DNA from: Streptacidiphilus jeojiense
GTDB taxonomy: Bacteria; Actinomycetota; Actinomycetes; Streptomycetales; Streptomycetaceae
Direction: 5' to 3'
NCBI RefSeq assembly: GCF_000719095.1
Contig: NZ_JOEH01000003.1
Location: 186,001 to 250,000 of the forward strand
Length of the DNA stretch: 64,000 nt
Shown: piece after piece, positions 39,976-50,414 of the stretch
Position numbering within the stretch: position 1 is the first letter of the stretch
Layout of the letters: every line of letters starts with the position of its first letter
The notes under the pieces: generated by a model
Databases searched by the model: none
Told to the model about the DNA's origin: nothing
What the model saw: the letters and a program-made list of their open reading frames with translations, nothing else
Made by a program: the position numbers and the translations under genes

Positions 39976-40712
39976 TGCGGCTTCAGCTCACCCCTGACTG
40001 GCCGTCGGACCAGGACGGGGCGCACCGGGTGCAGGAGCGGCTGCGTCCGCTGGTCCGCAACCGCCCGCTGCCTGCTCCGCCGCGCACCCTGGCCGGGCTG
40101 GATGTCGCCTACGAGGGCGGCCACGGCAGCGCGGAGGACCGGGTGGCGGCGGCCGTGGTCGTCCTGGACGCCCGGACGCTGGAGGTCGTGGACCGGGCCA
40201 CCGCCGTCGGCACGGCCGGCTTCCCCTACGTCCCCGGGCTCTTCGCCTTCCGCGAGCTGCCGGTGCTGGTCGCCGCGCTGGAGCAGCTGGCGACCACCCC
40301 TGACCTGCTGCTCTGCGACGGACAGGGCCTCGCGCACCCGCGCCGCTTCGGCCTGGCCTGCCACCTCGGCGTGCTCACCGGCCTGCCCACCCTCGGCGTC
40401 GCCAAGACCCCGCTGCTCGGGAGCTGGGACGAGCCGGGCCCGTTCCGCGGCGACAGCGCCGACGTGCGGGACGGCGGCGAGGTGGTGGCCCGGATGCTGC
40501 GCACCCAGGACGGCGTCAAACCGGTCACCGTCTCCACCGGCCACCTGATCACCCTGGACGACGCCTGCGCCCAGGTCCTGGCAGCAGCCCCCCGCTACCG
40601 CCTCCCGGAGACCACCCTCCCCCAACCTTCGGCCGGGGGGACCCCCTTCGCCGACCGGCTCTGCCGCGACGCGCTGGCCGCCGCCGACCGGAGTGGTGTC
40701 CCCTTGTCTTGA
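39975..40712 (+). CDS. nfi: Endonuclease V (deoxyinosine 3' endonuclease)
   Basis: A 245-residue repair nuclease that nicks DNA next to deoxyinosine from adenine deamination. Family motifs: LAGLDVAYEGG (metal Asp), YVPGLFAFRELPVLVAALEQ, LLLCDGQGLAHPRRFGLACH, GVAKTPLLG. Near the C-terminus LPQPSAGGTPF is encoded by a GC-rich palindromic insertion at 40617-40651 not expected in the family. Start and stop of mazG share TGATG, so the two house-cleaning genes are translationally coupled. Both act on damaged or unwanted nucleotides. Confidence 0.9.
   Translation: MRLQLTPDWPSDQDGAHRVQERLRPLVRNRPLPAPPRTLAGLDVAYEGGHGSAEDRVAAAVVVLDARTLEVVDRATAVGTAGFPYVPGLFAFRELPVLVAALEQLATTPDLLLCDGQGLAHPRRFGLACHLGVLTGLPTLGVAKTPLLGSWDEPGPFRGDSADVRDGGEVVARMLRTQDGVKPVTVSTGHLITLDDACAQVLAAAPRYRLPETTLPQPSAGGTPFADRLCRDALAAADRSGVPLS
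40617..40651. repeat. Palindromic repeat inserted in frame in nfi
   Basis: TCCCCCAACCTTCGGCCGGG and the bases after it form a near-palindrome (TCCCCC to GGGGGGA) with a CCTTCGG loop. Similar CCCCCA...TTCGG...TGGGGGGACCCCC elements are, from memory, scattered through Streptomyces genomes. Here it adds about 11 residues to the protein without a frameshift. Confidence 0.55.
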
Positions 40713-40739
40713 GCAGCGGGCCGTGGTGGCATCGAGCCC

Positions 40740-41813
40740 ATGACCACCCCCTCCGCCGGCACCCCCTCCGCCGGCACCAGCTCTGCTTCCACCGCCGACA
40801 CCGCGCCGGCCGGCCCCCGCTGGGGCCTGACCTTCCCGCTCGACGGCATCCCGCTGGCCGACCAGCGCCGCCTGGTCGAGGCCCTGCCCGACCTGGGCTT
40901 CACCGACCTCTGGTCGATGGAGACGGCCGGCGCCGACGCCTTCACCCCGCTCGCGCTGGCCTCGGTCTGGGCGCCGCAGCTCAACCTGGGCACTGCCATC
41001 GTCCCGGTGCACACCCGCGGCCCGGCGCTGCTGGCCATGCAGGCCGCCGCCCTGGCAGAGGCCGCCCCGGGCCGGTTCACCCTCGGCCTCGGCGCCTCCT
41101 CGCCGGTCATCGTCCAGGACTGGAACGCCGTCCCGTTCGAGCAGCCGTTCCAGCGCAGCCGTGACATGGTCCGCTTCCTGAAGTCCGCGCTGGCCGGGGA
41201 GAAGGTCGACGCCGCCTACGAGACCTTCGCCGTACGCCGCTTCAAGCTGGAGCGGGTCCCCGCGCAGACCCCGCCGGTGCTGCTCGCCGCGCTGCGTCCG
41301 GGCATGCTGCGGCTGGCCGCGCAGGAGGCCGACGGCACCATCCTCAACTGGCTCTCCGCCGAGGACGTGACCACCGCCGTCCGTGAGTTCGACCAGGCCG
41401 GAGGGGCCGGCAAGACCGTCGCGGCCAGGATCTTCACCTGCCCCACCACCGACACCGACCACGCCAGGGCGCTGGGCCGTCGGCTGATCGCGGGCTACCT
41501 CACCGTCCCCGCCTATGCGGCGTTCCACCGCTGGCTCGGCCGCGAGGAGGCGCTCAAGCCGATGTGGGACGCCTGGGCTGCGGGCGACCGCAAGGGCGCC
41601 GCGGCGTCGGTGCCCGACGAGGTGGTGGACGCCCTGATCGTCCACGGTGACGCCAAGCGGGTGCGCGAGCAGTTGCGTCACTACGCCGACAACGGTGTGA
41701 CCGTGCCGGTACCGGCGATCCTGCCGACGCCGGAGATGCTCGACGGCACCGCCACGGCGCGCGACCGCCGCCAGGCGGTCGCGGCCGCGGTCCTCGCCGT
41801 CAGCCCAGGCTGA
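40740..41813 (+). CDS. LLM-class F420-dependent oxidoreductase
   Basis: A 357-residue TIM-barrel protein of the luciferase-like group. Seen: GLTFPLDGIPLADQRRLVEA, LGFTDLWSMETAGADAFTPL, LGTAIVPVHTRGPALLAMQA, ALAEAAPGRFTLGLGASSPV, TPPVLLAALRPGMLRLAAQE. Such enzymes transfer hydride to or from coenzyme F420; the substrate is unknown. The start region has a tandem repeat encoding PSAGTPSAGT (40747-40776), suggesting a non-conserved N-terminal extension. The 3' end overlaps the converging SDR gene by 14 bp. Confidence 0.82.
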   Translation: MTTPSAGTPSAGTSSASTADTAPAGPRWGLTFPLDGIPLADQRRLVEALPDLGFTDLWSMETAGADAFTPLALASVWAPQLNLGTAIVPVHTRGPALLAMQAAALAEAAPGRFTLGLGASSPVIVQDWNAVPFEQPFQRSRDMVRFLKSALAGEKVDAAYETFAVRRFKLERVPAQTPPVLLAALRPGMLRLAAQEADGTILNWLSAEDVTTAVREFDQAGGAGKTVAARIFTCPTTDTDHARALGRRLIAGYLTVPAYAAFHRWLGREEALKPMWDAWAAGDRKGAAASVPDEVVDALIVHGDAKRVREQLRHYADNGVTVPVPAILPTPEMLDGTATARDRRQAVAAAVLAVSPG

Positions 41814-42621
41814 GGCTGCCGGTTCCCGGGTCCACCGCGGAGCCGAGCTTGCCGACCGCGTGGCGCAGGCCGTCCAGCCAGCCGTCGCGGTCGGCGGCCC
41901 GGCCCTGCTCGTACTCGGCCACCTCGGGGTGCGGCAGGATCAGGAAGCGCTCGTCGGCCAGGCCGTCGATCACCGCGTCGGCGACCTGCTCCGGCGTCAG
42001 CATCCGGCCGAAGGCGCCCAGCACCGCGGCCACCGCCGGGTCCTCGGTCATCGCGGTGCGCACCCCCTGCGGGCACAGCGCGCTGACCTTGATGCCCTGC
42101 CCGCCGTAGGCCACCGCGAGCGACTCGGCGAAGGCCACCGCCGCGTGCTTGGTCGCCGTGTAGGCGGCGTCGCCCGGCATCTGCAGCAGCCCGGCGGCGG
42201 AGGCGGTGTGCAGCAGGTAGCCCCTGCCCCGCTTCAGCATCCCCGGCAGCACCGCGCGCGCCGCGTAGACGTGCGCCATGACGTTGATCTCCCAGCAGGC
42301 CTGCCACAGCTCGTTGGGCGCCTCGATGCCGGCGCCCGAGCCGATGCCGGCGTTGCTGCAGAACAGGTCCACCGGGCCCAGGTGCTTCTCGGCCGTCTCC
42401 ACCAGGGCCTGCACGTCGCTCTCCCGGGAGACGTCGCTGCCGACGCCCACGGTGTGACAACCCTCACGGTCCAGCGCCAGCGCCAGGTCCTCGACCCGGC
42501 CCGCGTCCAGGTCGGCGAGCAGCAGCCCGCGCGCGCCCTCGGCAGCGAAGCGCCGCGCCAGCGCGGACCCTATTCCTCCGGCCGCACCGGTCACCACCAC
42601 GACGGCTCCGCGTACCTGCAT
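41800..42621 (-). CDS. Short-chain dehydrogenase/reductase
   Basis: A 273-residue classical SDR. Cofactor motif VVVVTGAAGGIGSALARRFA, the acidic LADLDAG favouring NAD(H), NAGIGSG, catalytic Ser in LHTASAAGLL and YTATKHAAVAF with the Tyr-x3-Lys pair. Substrate is unknown. ATG 42621 is chosen for GGGAGGAAGG upstream; the frame continues to 42729 but without a ribosome-binding site. It diverges from the P450 gene. Confidence 0.9.
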   Translation of the reverse strand: MQVRGAVVVVTGAAGGIGSALARRFAAEGARGLLLADLDAGRVEDLALALDREGCHTVGVGSDVSRESDVQALVETAEKHLGPVDLFCSNAGIGSGAGIEAPNELWQACWEINVMAHVYAARAVLPGMLKRGRGYLLHTASAAGLLQMPGDAAYTATKHAAVAFAESLAVAYGGQGIKVSALCPQGVRTAMTEDPAVAAVLGAFGRMLTPEQVADAVIDGLADERFLILPHPEVAEYEQGRAADRDGWLDGLRHAVGKLGSAVDPGTGSLSLG

Positions 42622-42749
42622 GTCTGCTGCCTTCCTCCCACCGGTCCCCGCACGGACCCGCATACGTTGCCGGTGATCGTAGGCATCCGGCCCGCCACCG
42701 CAACAGTGCCCGTCCACGATGCAACCCAACCGCCAGCTAACGTCAAGGA

Positions 42750-44000
42750 GTGCACAAGCCGCTACCGCCCCCCACCGCCATGCCGGAACTCTTCACCTGG
42801 GAGTTCGCCACGAACCCCTATCCGGCGTACGCCTGGCTGCGCGCCCATGCGCCGGTGCACCGCACCACCCTGCCCAGCGGCGTCGAGGCCTGGCTGGTCA
42901 CCCGCTACGCCGACGCCCGGCAGGCGCTGGCCGACGCGAGGCTCAGCAAGAACCCGGTCAACCACGGCGCCGGCAGCGGCCGCACCGGGATCCCCGGGGA
43001 ACGCAGCGCCGACCTGATGACCCACCTGCTGAACATCGACCCCCCGGACCACACCCGGCTGCGCCGCCTGGTCTCCAAGGCCTTCACCCCGCGCCGCGTC
43101 GCGCTGTTCGAACCGAGGGTCCGCGAGATCACCGACCGCCTGATCGACGGCTTCGCGGGGAAGGGGGAGGCCGACCTGATCCACGACTTCGCCTTCCCGC
43201 TCCCCATCTACGCCATCTGCGACCTGCTGGGCGTGCCGGCGGAGGACCAGGACGACTTCCGCGACTGGGCCGGCATGATGATCCGTCACGGCGGCGGCCC
43301 GCGCGGCGGCGTCGCCCGCTCGGTCAAGAAGATGCGCGCTTACCTCTCCGAACTGATCCACCGCAAGCGCGCCGACCTCGCCGATGACCTGATCTCCGAC
43401 CTGATCCGCGCCAGCGACCACGGCGAGCACCTCACCGAGAACGAGGCCGCCGCGATGGCCTTCATCCTGCTCTTCGCCGGCTTCGAGACCACGGTCAACC
43501 TGATCGGCAACGGTCTGTACGCCCTGCTCACCCACCCTCAGCAGCGGGCCCAGCTCCAGTCCTCCATCGCCCTCGGCGAGACCGCCCTCCTGGCCACGGC
43601 CGTTGAGGAACTCCTCCGCTACGACGGCCCGGTGGAGCTCGCCACCTGGCGCTACGCCACCGCCCCGATCACCCTCGGCGGCCAGTCCGTCGCCGCCGGG
43701 GACCCGGTCCTGGTCGTCCTCGCCGCCGCCGACCGCGACCCCGACCGCTTCGACCAGCCCGACCTGCTCGACCTGGCCCGCCGCGACAACCCCCACCTGG
43801 GCTTCGGCCACGGCATCCACTACTGCATCGGCGCCCCGCTGGCCCGCCTGGAAGCCCAGTACGCCCTCTCCGCCCTGCTCCAACGCCTCCCCGACCTCAC
43901 CCTCGCCGCGGACCCGGACGACCTCCGCTGGCGCGGCGGCCTGATCATGCGAGGGCTCCGCCAACTCCCAGTCAACTTCAGTCAGGAGGGCGGAGCCTAG
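42750..44000 (+). CDS. Cytochrome P450, CYP107-like
   Basis: A 416-residue soluble bacterial P450. I-helix LFAGFETTVNLIG has Glu and Thr at the oxygen-activation site. EELLRYDGPVELATWR contains the ExxR motif. The heme loop is LGFGHGIHYCIGAPLARLEA with the Cys ligand near residue 361. NIDPPDHTRLRRLVSKAFTP is typical of the CYP107 group. Substrate is unknown. The start is uncertain: AAGGAG directly abuts GTG 42750, which is too close, while ATG 42780 is too far; the first conserved residues (MPELFTWEF) follow the ATG. No ferredoxin gene is adjacent. Confidence 0.9.
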   Translation: MHKPLPPPTAMPELFTWEFATNPYPAYAWLRAHAPVHRTTLPSGVEAWLVTRYADARQALADARLSKNPVNHGAGSGRTGIPGERSADLMTHLLNIDPPDHTRLRRLVSKAFTPRRVALFEPRVREITDRLIDGFAGKGEADLIHDFAFPLPIYAICDLLGVPAEDQDDFRDWAGMMIRHGGGPRGGVARSVKKMRAYLSELIHRKRADLADDLISDLIRASDHGEHLTENEAAAMAFILLFAGFETTVNLIGNGLYALLTHPQQRAQLQSSIALGETALLATAVEELLRYDGPVELATWRYATAPITLGGQSVAAGDPVLVVLAAADRDPDRFDQPDLLDLARRDNPHLGFGHGIHYCIGAPLARLEAQYALSALLQRLPDLTLAADPDDLRWRGGLIMRGLRQLPVNFSQEGGA

Positions 44001-44019
44001 GCAGGCTTGTTGCTCACCA

Positions 44020-44247
44020 TCAGAAGTGCAGATGGATGCTGTGTGCGACGCAGCACACCGCCACCACGGTCAGGAAGCTCTTCAGGGAGACCTCCCCGCC
44101 GCTCCCCATCTCACTGCAGAGCAGGATGTTGGGGGCTGCGAACAACCACCACAACTCGCTGTTGTGCTGCTGGAGCCGGTAGTTGAGCAGCATCAGCAGC
44201 GCCACGTAGATCATTTGCCAGCCGGACCTCAGTTTCACGTCGACCAC
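44020..44247 (-). CDS. Possible small membrane protein
   Basis: A 75-residue frame with one or two hydrophobic stretches (MIYVALLMLLNY, LTVVAVCCVAHSIHL). A GTG start has GAGGGG about 9 bp upstream. No recognised domain. Codon usage is less GC-biased than neighbours, so it may be spurious. Confidence 0.3.
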   Translation of the reverse strand: MVDVKLRSGWQMIYVALLMLLNYRLQQHNSELWWLFAAPNILLCSEMGSGGEVSLKSFLTVVAVCCVAHSIHLHF

Positions 44248-44342
44248 CTCCAGCGTCCCCTCAGGGGGTGGGGGATTGGGAAGCGCGGAAACGAGGCATC
44301 ATCGACTTGTGGCCACGCGGTCCCCCGGCAGTCAGTCAGCTT

Positions 44343-44460
44343 CAGTCAGATTTCATTGATGCTGGTGGATTTGACTGCTCTCATGAAGGGGATGCCCGCC
44401 GCATGCCTGCTTCTAACTCAACTATCATTCAACTCGTCTGACCTTCACTAAATCTGACTG
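44343..44460. promoter_or_regulatory. Separated inverted repeat upstream of the GntR operon
   Basis: CAGTCAGATTT (44343-44353) and AAATCTGACTG (44450-44460) are exact inverted copies 96 bp apart, the second 37 bp before the GntR start. They could be two binding sites for the regulator allowing DNA looping. The spacing is unusual for a simple operator. Confidence 0.4.
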
Positions 44461-44497
44461 GTAGTTGTAGGGTCGAAGCGCAGCCAGGGAGGCAGGC

Positions 44498-45352
44498 ATG
44501 AACGGTTCCCCGAAGACCGCGGTCCAGCGCGTGGCCGACGCGGTGCGTTACTGGAGTGAGCGCCTGGGCGGAGGAGCACCCCTCCCGTCCCAGGAGGAAC
44601 TCGCGGAACAGTTCAACGTCTCCCGCGACACCGTCCAGAAGGCCCTCAAACTCCTCTCGGAGGAGGGCCTCATCGACTCCATCCGCGGAAGCGGAACCTT
44701 TGTCGCCGGAGCGGTACCGGATGCAGATGTCGACGGGGACGAGCTGGAGCCGGCCATCCTGGCCCTGGGACCGCACTTGGACCGAGCCTTTCAAGCCCCT
44801 CACGTCACCATCGACTTCTTCGGCTTCACCGCCGAGACCCTCGCCAAGGAACTGACACCGCGACTGGTCCGGGTGTGGCTCACGGACTCGACTCCTCCCG
44901 AGAGCCTCCACATCAGGCTTCTGCTTCCCGACATGGAGAGGCTCGCAGTTCCACGTGCCGTCGATGCCGCTGACGACCCCCGTCCCCTGGAGCGGCTGCG
45001 CGGCGTCGCGTCGCGGTCAGTCGGTTCGTTGAGGGAGGCCGTGGAAGATCTTCGATCGCGGAACGCCGTTCTCGACTCCAGTCTCGAAGTGCGAACCGTG
45101 CCGATGACACCTCAGGTGAAGCTGTTCGTCATCAACAAGGATCTGGCCCTGCGTGGTTGGTACAAACTTGTCCGCCGCAAGGTCGAGTTGCCCGAGCGGA
45201 GCGGCTCGGGCATGGAGGACGTAGATATCTACGACTTCATGGGACTGGACGCCAACCTGCTCCTGCAGCGCCCGCATGCCGTGGCCGAGTCCCAGGAGTG
45301 GTTCGACTCCCTCTGGTCCATCATCGCGGTGGACTCCAAACTGAGCGAGTGA
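44498..45352 (+). CDS. GntR-type regulator with unusual C-terminal domain
   Basis: A 284-residue protein. The N-terminal winged helix is clear: LPSQEELAEQFNVSRDTVQK, ALKLLSEEGLIDSIRGSGTF. The remaining about 200 residues do not look like the usual UTRA or FCD effector domains (HVTIDFFGFTAETLAKELTP, WYKLVRRKVELPERSG) and I do not recognise them. ATG 44498 with GGGAGGCAGGC. First gene of a three-gene unit with HAD and APH-type genes; its stop overlaps the HAD start. A phospho-ligand related to those enzymes is a plausible effector. Confidence 0.75.
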   Translation: MNGSPKTAVQRVADAVRYWSERLGGGAPLPSQEELAEQFNVSRDTVQKALKLLSEEGLIDSIRGSGTFVAGAVPDADVDGDELEPAILALGPHLDRAFQAPHVTIDFFGFTAETLAKELTPRLVRVWLTDSTPPESLHIRLLLPDMERLAVPRAVDAADDPRPLERLRGVASRSVGSLREAVEDLRSRNAVLDSSLEVRTVPMTPQVKLFVINKDLALRGWYKLVRRKVELPERSGSGMEDVDIYDFMGLDANLLLQRPHAVAESQEWFDSLWSIIAVDSKLSE

Positions 45353-46071
45353 CTCTCGAGCATCCACCCCCGCTCTCCGGCTCCGAAAGAGTCGCACGCT
45401 GCATCCTGTTCGACTTCGACGGGCCGCTCGTGAAGCTCTTCGCGGGCTACTCGGCGGCGCGCGTCGCCAAGGAGGTCCGTAGGGATCTGCGCCGCCGATG
45501 GGACATCAGATACCGGCCAGTGCGGGGACGGAGCAACTGCCACGGTGCCATCGCGGCATTCCCCGACCTGACCAGGAACCGGCAGGACAAGGATGCGATA
45601 GAGACATACCTGCTTGCGCTGGTTGCCACGGCCGAACGGCGCGCGGTTCGGGATGCCGCTCCCACGCTCGGGGCCGAGGAACTGGTCCTGCAGTTGCACG
45701 AGGACGGCTGGAAGATGGCAATCACCAGCAACAACGCTGACGAGGCCATTCACGACTACCTGGACCAGGACCGCTCGGCGCGCATCAGGCCGGTCTTCGA
45801 CGGCATGGTGTTCGGGCGCGGGCGGATAGCCGCCATGAAACCGGAGCCCGACTGCGTCAACGAAGCTCTCAAGGCACTCGGCATTGATGCCAAAGAACAC
45901 CGGGCGGTTCTCCTGGGGGACTCGGTCTCCGACTACCAGGCCGCCGTCGCTGCCGAGATCGACTTCGTCGGTTACTCCAGGCGCCGCCGCAAGCGCCGCC
46001 AGCTTCGCCGCGCCGGCGCGGACCAGGTGTTCGGGAGCCTGGCTGAGGTCCGAGCGGCACTTGATGCGTAA
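45349..46071 (+). CDS. HAD-family phosphatase-like protein
   Basis: A 240-residue HAD hydrolase. Motif I ILFDFDGPLV (Asp22, Asp24), motif II ITSNN, motif III Lys in MKPEPDCVNEAL, motif IV LLGDSVSDYQAA. The Cap1-type insertion lies at 30-110. GTG 45349 overlaps the GntR stop (GTGA). Likely hydrolyses a small phosphorylated compound; the gene between a GntR regulator and an aminoglycoside-kinase-like gene suggests one small-molecule pathway. The C-terminal SRRRRKRRQLRRAG is strongly basic. Confidence 0.85.
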   Translation: MTLEHPPPLSGSERVARCILFDFDGPLVKLFAGYSAARVAKEVRRDLRRRWDIRYRPVRGRSNCHGAIAAFPDLTRNRQDKDAIETYLLALVATAERRAVRDAAPTLGAEELVLQLHEDGWKMAITSNNADEAIHDYLDQDRSARIRPVFDGMVFGRGRIAAMKPEPDCVNEALKALGIDAKEHRAVLLGDSVSDYQAAVAAEIDFVGYSRRRRKRRQLRRAGADQVFGSLAEVRAALDA

Positions 46072-46195
46072 CTGAGCTGACGCAGTGCCGTTGGACACCT
46101 CGATTGTCGCCGCGTTCCCCGCTACGCTCACGTTCAAACCCAGAAGGGTGCCCGCTGAGCCGCCGGGGCGATCAGACAGCTGTACAGGAGTCCCC

Positions 46196-47320
46196 ATGGC
46201 AGGCGGTTCACGGTCCGCATCGGCATTGAAGGCCAGATCGCTGACCGAGTTGTCACTCGGTCAGTTCAGCTATGCCATGGAGCGCCTGTCTGCCAAGGGC
46301 CGTCCTGTCGGCAGTGGATACCACCATCTCAATCTCAGCCTGAGAGTTCCGCGTCGCGGCTATCGGATGCTTCGGTACGACACCGTGAAGGTTCGTCGTC
46401 GGGTTCCTGCGATCGACCTGGTCGAACGCGTCTGGGAGGACGAGGGGCAGCTGCTCCAGCTGTTGCGCTCCTGGCCCGGAGGACTCCCGGTGGGCGTGCC
46501 GCTGCTGCTCCACCACTCCCATGACGGTGTGTCAGTGCACAGCTATGTGCCCGGGACATCGCTGGCGGATCGCTATCCGGAGGGTTCACATCTTCCGGTC
46601 CGGGTGGTGGAGAGGATTCTGCGGCTCTTTGCCGAGCTCACCGAAACGGCGGCGAAGGAGTTGCCCGAGCCTTCCAGCGGCCGGCCGTTCGCTGTGAACT
46701 CGTCCGCCTTTCTACGTGAACGGGTGGAATTCGCCCAGCGGACGCTGGCCGACCGCAATGCGGGGCGATTCGGCGATCTGTTCACGTCGTTGGGCGTGGG
46801 TCCGTGGGCCATGGAGAAGTTCGGCGAGTGGCTCCCGGCGCTCACCGACCGCCCCTTCGCGCTGCTGCACACGGACCTGCACCGGGGCAACGTGATCGTC
46901 GACCGGAGGACCAGGGTCACGGTCCTGGACTGGGAGCATGCCAGCTACGGGGACCCGCTGTACGAGTTGGCCACGCACCTCTGCCGAACCCGCTACCCGC
47001 GCCAGCAGGAGGTGGAGGTGATCAGGCGCTGGGAGGAGGTCGTCGGTGACCGATCACCGGCCAGCGTCAAGGGGCTGGCCGAGGACCTCCGTCACTTCAT
47101 CGACTACGAGCGGGCCCAGTCGTTCTATCCGAACACGATCAGGGCTGCGCTGGCCTACTCCGCGGATCCGACCCCGCGCACGCTTGCCGCCGGCGGGCGT
47201 TGGCTGCACCGGACGCTCAGGGAGGCGGCGGATCCGCTCCGCCTCAAGCGCGTGAGTTCCGAGGAGGAGTGCCGGGCCGAACTCCTGCGCTGGTACGAGG
47301 GTGACGGGCGGGCGGGTTAG
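46196..47320 (+). CDS. Aminoglycoside phosphotransferase-fold kinase
   Basis: A 374-residue APH/choline-kinase-like protein. Catalytic loop LLHTDLHRGNVIV (Asp227, Asn232), metal site VLDWEHASYGDPLYELATHL (Asp245). The N-terminal lobe with YRMLRYDTVKVRRR is less typical. ATG 46196 is chosen for AGGAG 6 bp upstream; the frame is open further but without a signal. It ends the GntR-HAD unit after 124 bp. The acceptor is unknown; resistance should not be assumed. Confidence 0.8.
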   Translation: MAGGSRSASALKARSLTELSLGQFSYAMERLSAKGRPVGSGYHHLNLSLRVPRRGYRMLRYDTVKVRRRVPAIDLVERVWEDEGQLLQLLRSWPGGLPVGVPLLLHHSHDGVSVHSYVPGTSLADRYPEGSHLPVRVVERILRLFAELTETAAKELPEPSSGRPFAVNSSAFLRERVEFAQRTLADRNAGRFGDLFTSLGVGPWAMEKFGEWLPALTDRPFALLHTDLHRGNVIVDRRTRVTVLDWEHASYGDPLYELATHLCRTRYPRQQEVEVIRRWEEVVGDRSPASVKGLAEDLRHFIDYERAQSFYPNTIRAALAYSADPTPRTLAAGGRWLHRTLREAADPLRLKRVSSEEECRAELLRWYEGDGRAG

Positions 47321-47368
47321 TGCCGCTGGGGCGTTACGGGCTTGTGATTATGTAGCTCATATGTCTAG

Positions 47369-48355
<987 letters not shown>

Positions 48356-48402
48356 CACGGCTGTCGACTGACCCCCGTTCGGCTCGCAGCCATCAGGGCG
48401 CG

Positions 48403-48444
48403 GAGCCCCTGCTCGCCAGGTGAACTACTGGTGAGTAGGGGCTC
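48403..48444 (+). terminator. Terminator after rpfA
   Basis: GAGCCCCTGCTCGCCA (48403-48418) pairs with TGGTGAGTAGGGGCTC (48429-48444), two G:U pairs, 10-nt loop. It separates rpfA from eno. Confidence 0.75.
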
Positions 48445-48533
48445 TGTCCGGTGAGACAGGCCGAAGGTCCGGGTGGCCACGCCCCCGGCTGCGGCTAGGC
48501 TCTTGTCGTAAGCACCCCTGTATTCCCCCCTAG

Positions 48534-49832
<1,299 letters not shown>

Positions 49833-49856
49833 CCCGCAGGCGCAGCGCGCCTGACC

Positions 49857-49900
49857 GGTGCCCCGCCGCGTTCACCCTCTAGGGTGGGTGGCGGGGCACC
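49857..49900 (+). terminator. Terminator after eno
   Basis: GGTGCCCCGCC (49857-49867) pairs with GGCGGGGCACC (49890-49900); inner CACCCT/AGGGTG adds six pairs. Strong hairpin 25 bp after the stop. Confidence 0.8.
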
Positions 49901-49954
49901 GGCACATCACAGCCGGCACAGCGTCAGCCGGATCGGGCCAGGGAGGGCGAGTAC

Positions 49955-50392
49955 GTGAGCGGCAGCACAGCCAGGGGCAGCGCCCCCCGCAGGCCGCGGC
50001 TGACCGGCCGGGCCGCCGTCCTGGCCCTGGTGCTGTGCTCGCTGGTCGCCGCGCTGGCCTATCCGACCCGGCAGTTCATCGCCCAACGCTCGCAGATCGC
50101 CCAGCAGCGCGCGGCGGCGGCCCAGGCCCAGGCCCAGGTGGACGAGCTGCGCCGGGAGAAGGCCCGCTGGCAGGACCCGGCGTACGTGGCGGCCCAGGCC
50201 AGGGAGCGGCTGCACTACGGCTATCCCGGCGAGACCCCGTTCGTCTCGGTCGCCCCCACCACCGGCGCGAGCGGTACCTCCGGGACGCCCGCCGCGGCCC
50301 AGGCGCAGCAGCCCTGGTACGACAGCCTGTTCCAGTCGCTGGAGACGTCCGACCGGACCGGCGCGGCGGGCGCGACCGCACCCCAGAACTAG
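49955..50392 (+). CDS. divIC: DivIC/FtsB-like septum formation initiator
   Basis: A 145-residue bitopic cell-division protein. A short basic cytoplasmic N-terminus, one membrane helix (AVLALVLCSLVAALAYP), then a coiled coil (QFIAQRSQIAQQRAAAAQAQ, AQVDELRREKARWQDPAYVA) and QARERLHYGYPGE, the conserved end of the DivIC core, followed by an Ala/Gly/Thr tail. In Streptomyces it works with FtsL in sporulation septation. GTG 49955. The DUF501 gene follows after about 20 bp. Confidence 0.88.
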   Translation: MSGSTARGSAPRRPRLTGRAAVLALVLCSLVAALAYPTRQFIAQRSQIAQQRAAAAQAQAQVDELRREKARWQDPAYVAAQARERLHYGYPGETPFVSVAPTTGASGTSGTPAAAQAQQPWYDSLFQSLETSDRTGAAGATAPQN

Positions 50393-50414
50393 AGCCATCC
50401 AAGAAAGCAAGGCA

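Larger units (their letters stand above)
44001..44497. other. AT-richer intergenic region before the GntR operon
   Basis: Nearly 500 bp of lower GC, with one doubtful minus-strand small gene (44020-44247) and the exact inverted pair at 44343/44450. Short TCAACT and CAGTCAG repeats are scattered between 44330 and 44440. The composition differs from flanking genes, hinting at an inserted segment. Confidence 0.5.

Noticed and set aside
40740..44000. Secondary-metabolite gene cluster around the LLM, SDR and P450 genes
   Set aside because: No core biosynthetic enzyme, carrier protein or dedicated transporter is present. The genes are on both strands and lie between housekeeping genes.
46196..47320. 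Aminoglycoside resistance gene
   Set aside because: The fold is shared by many small-molecule kinases. The N-lobe is atypical and the operon context (GntR, HAD) does not point to resistance.
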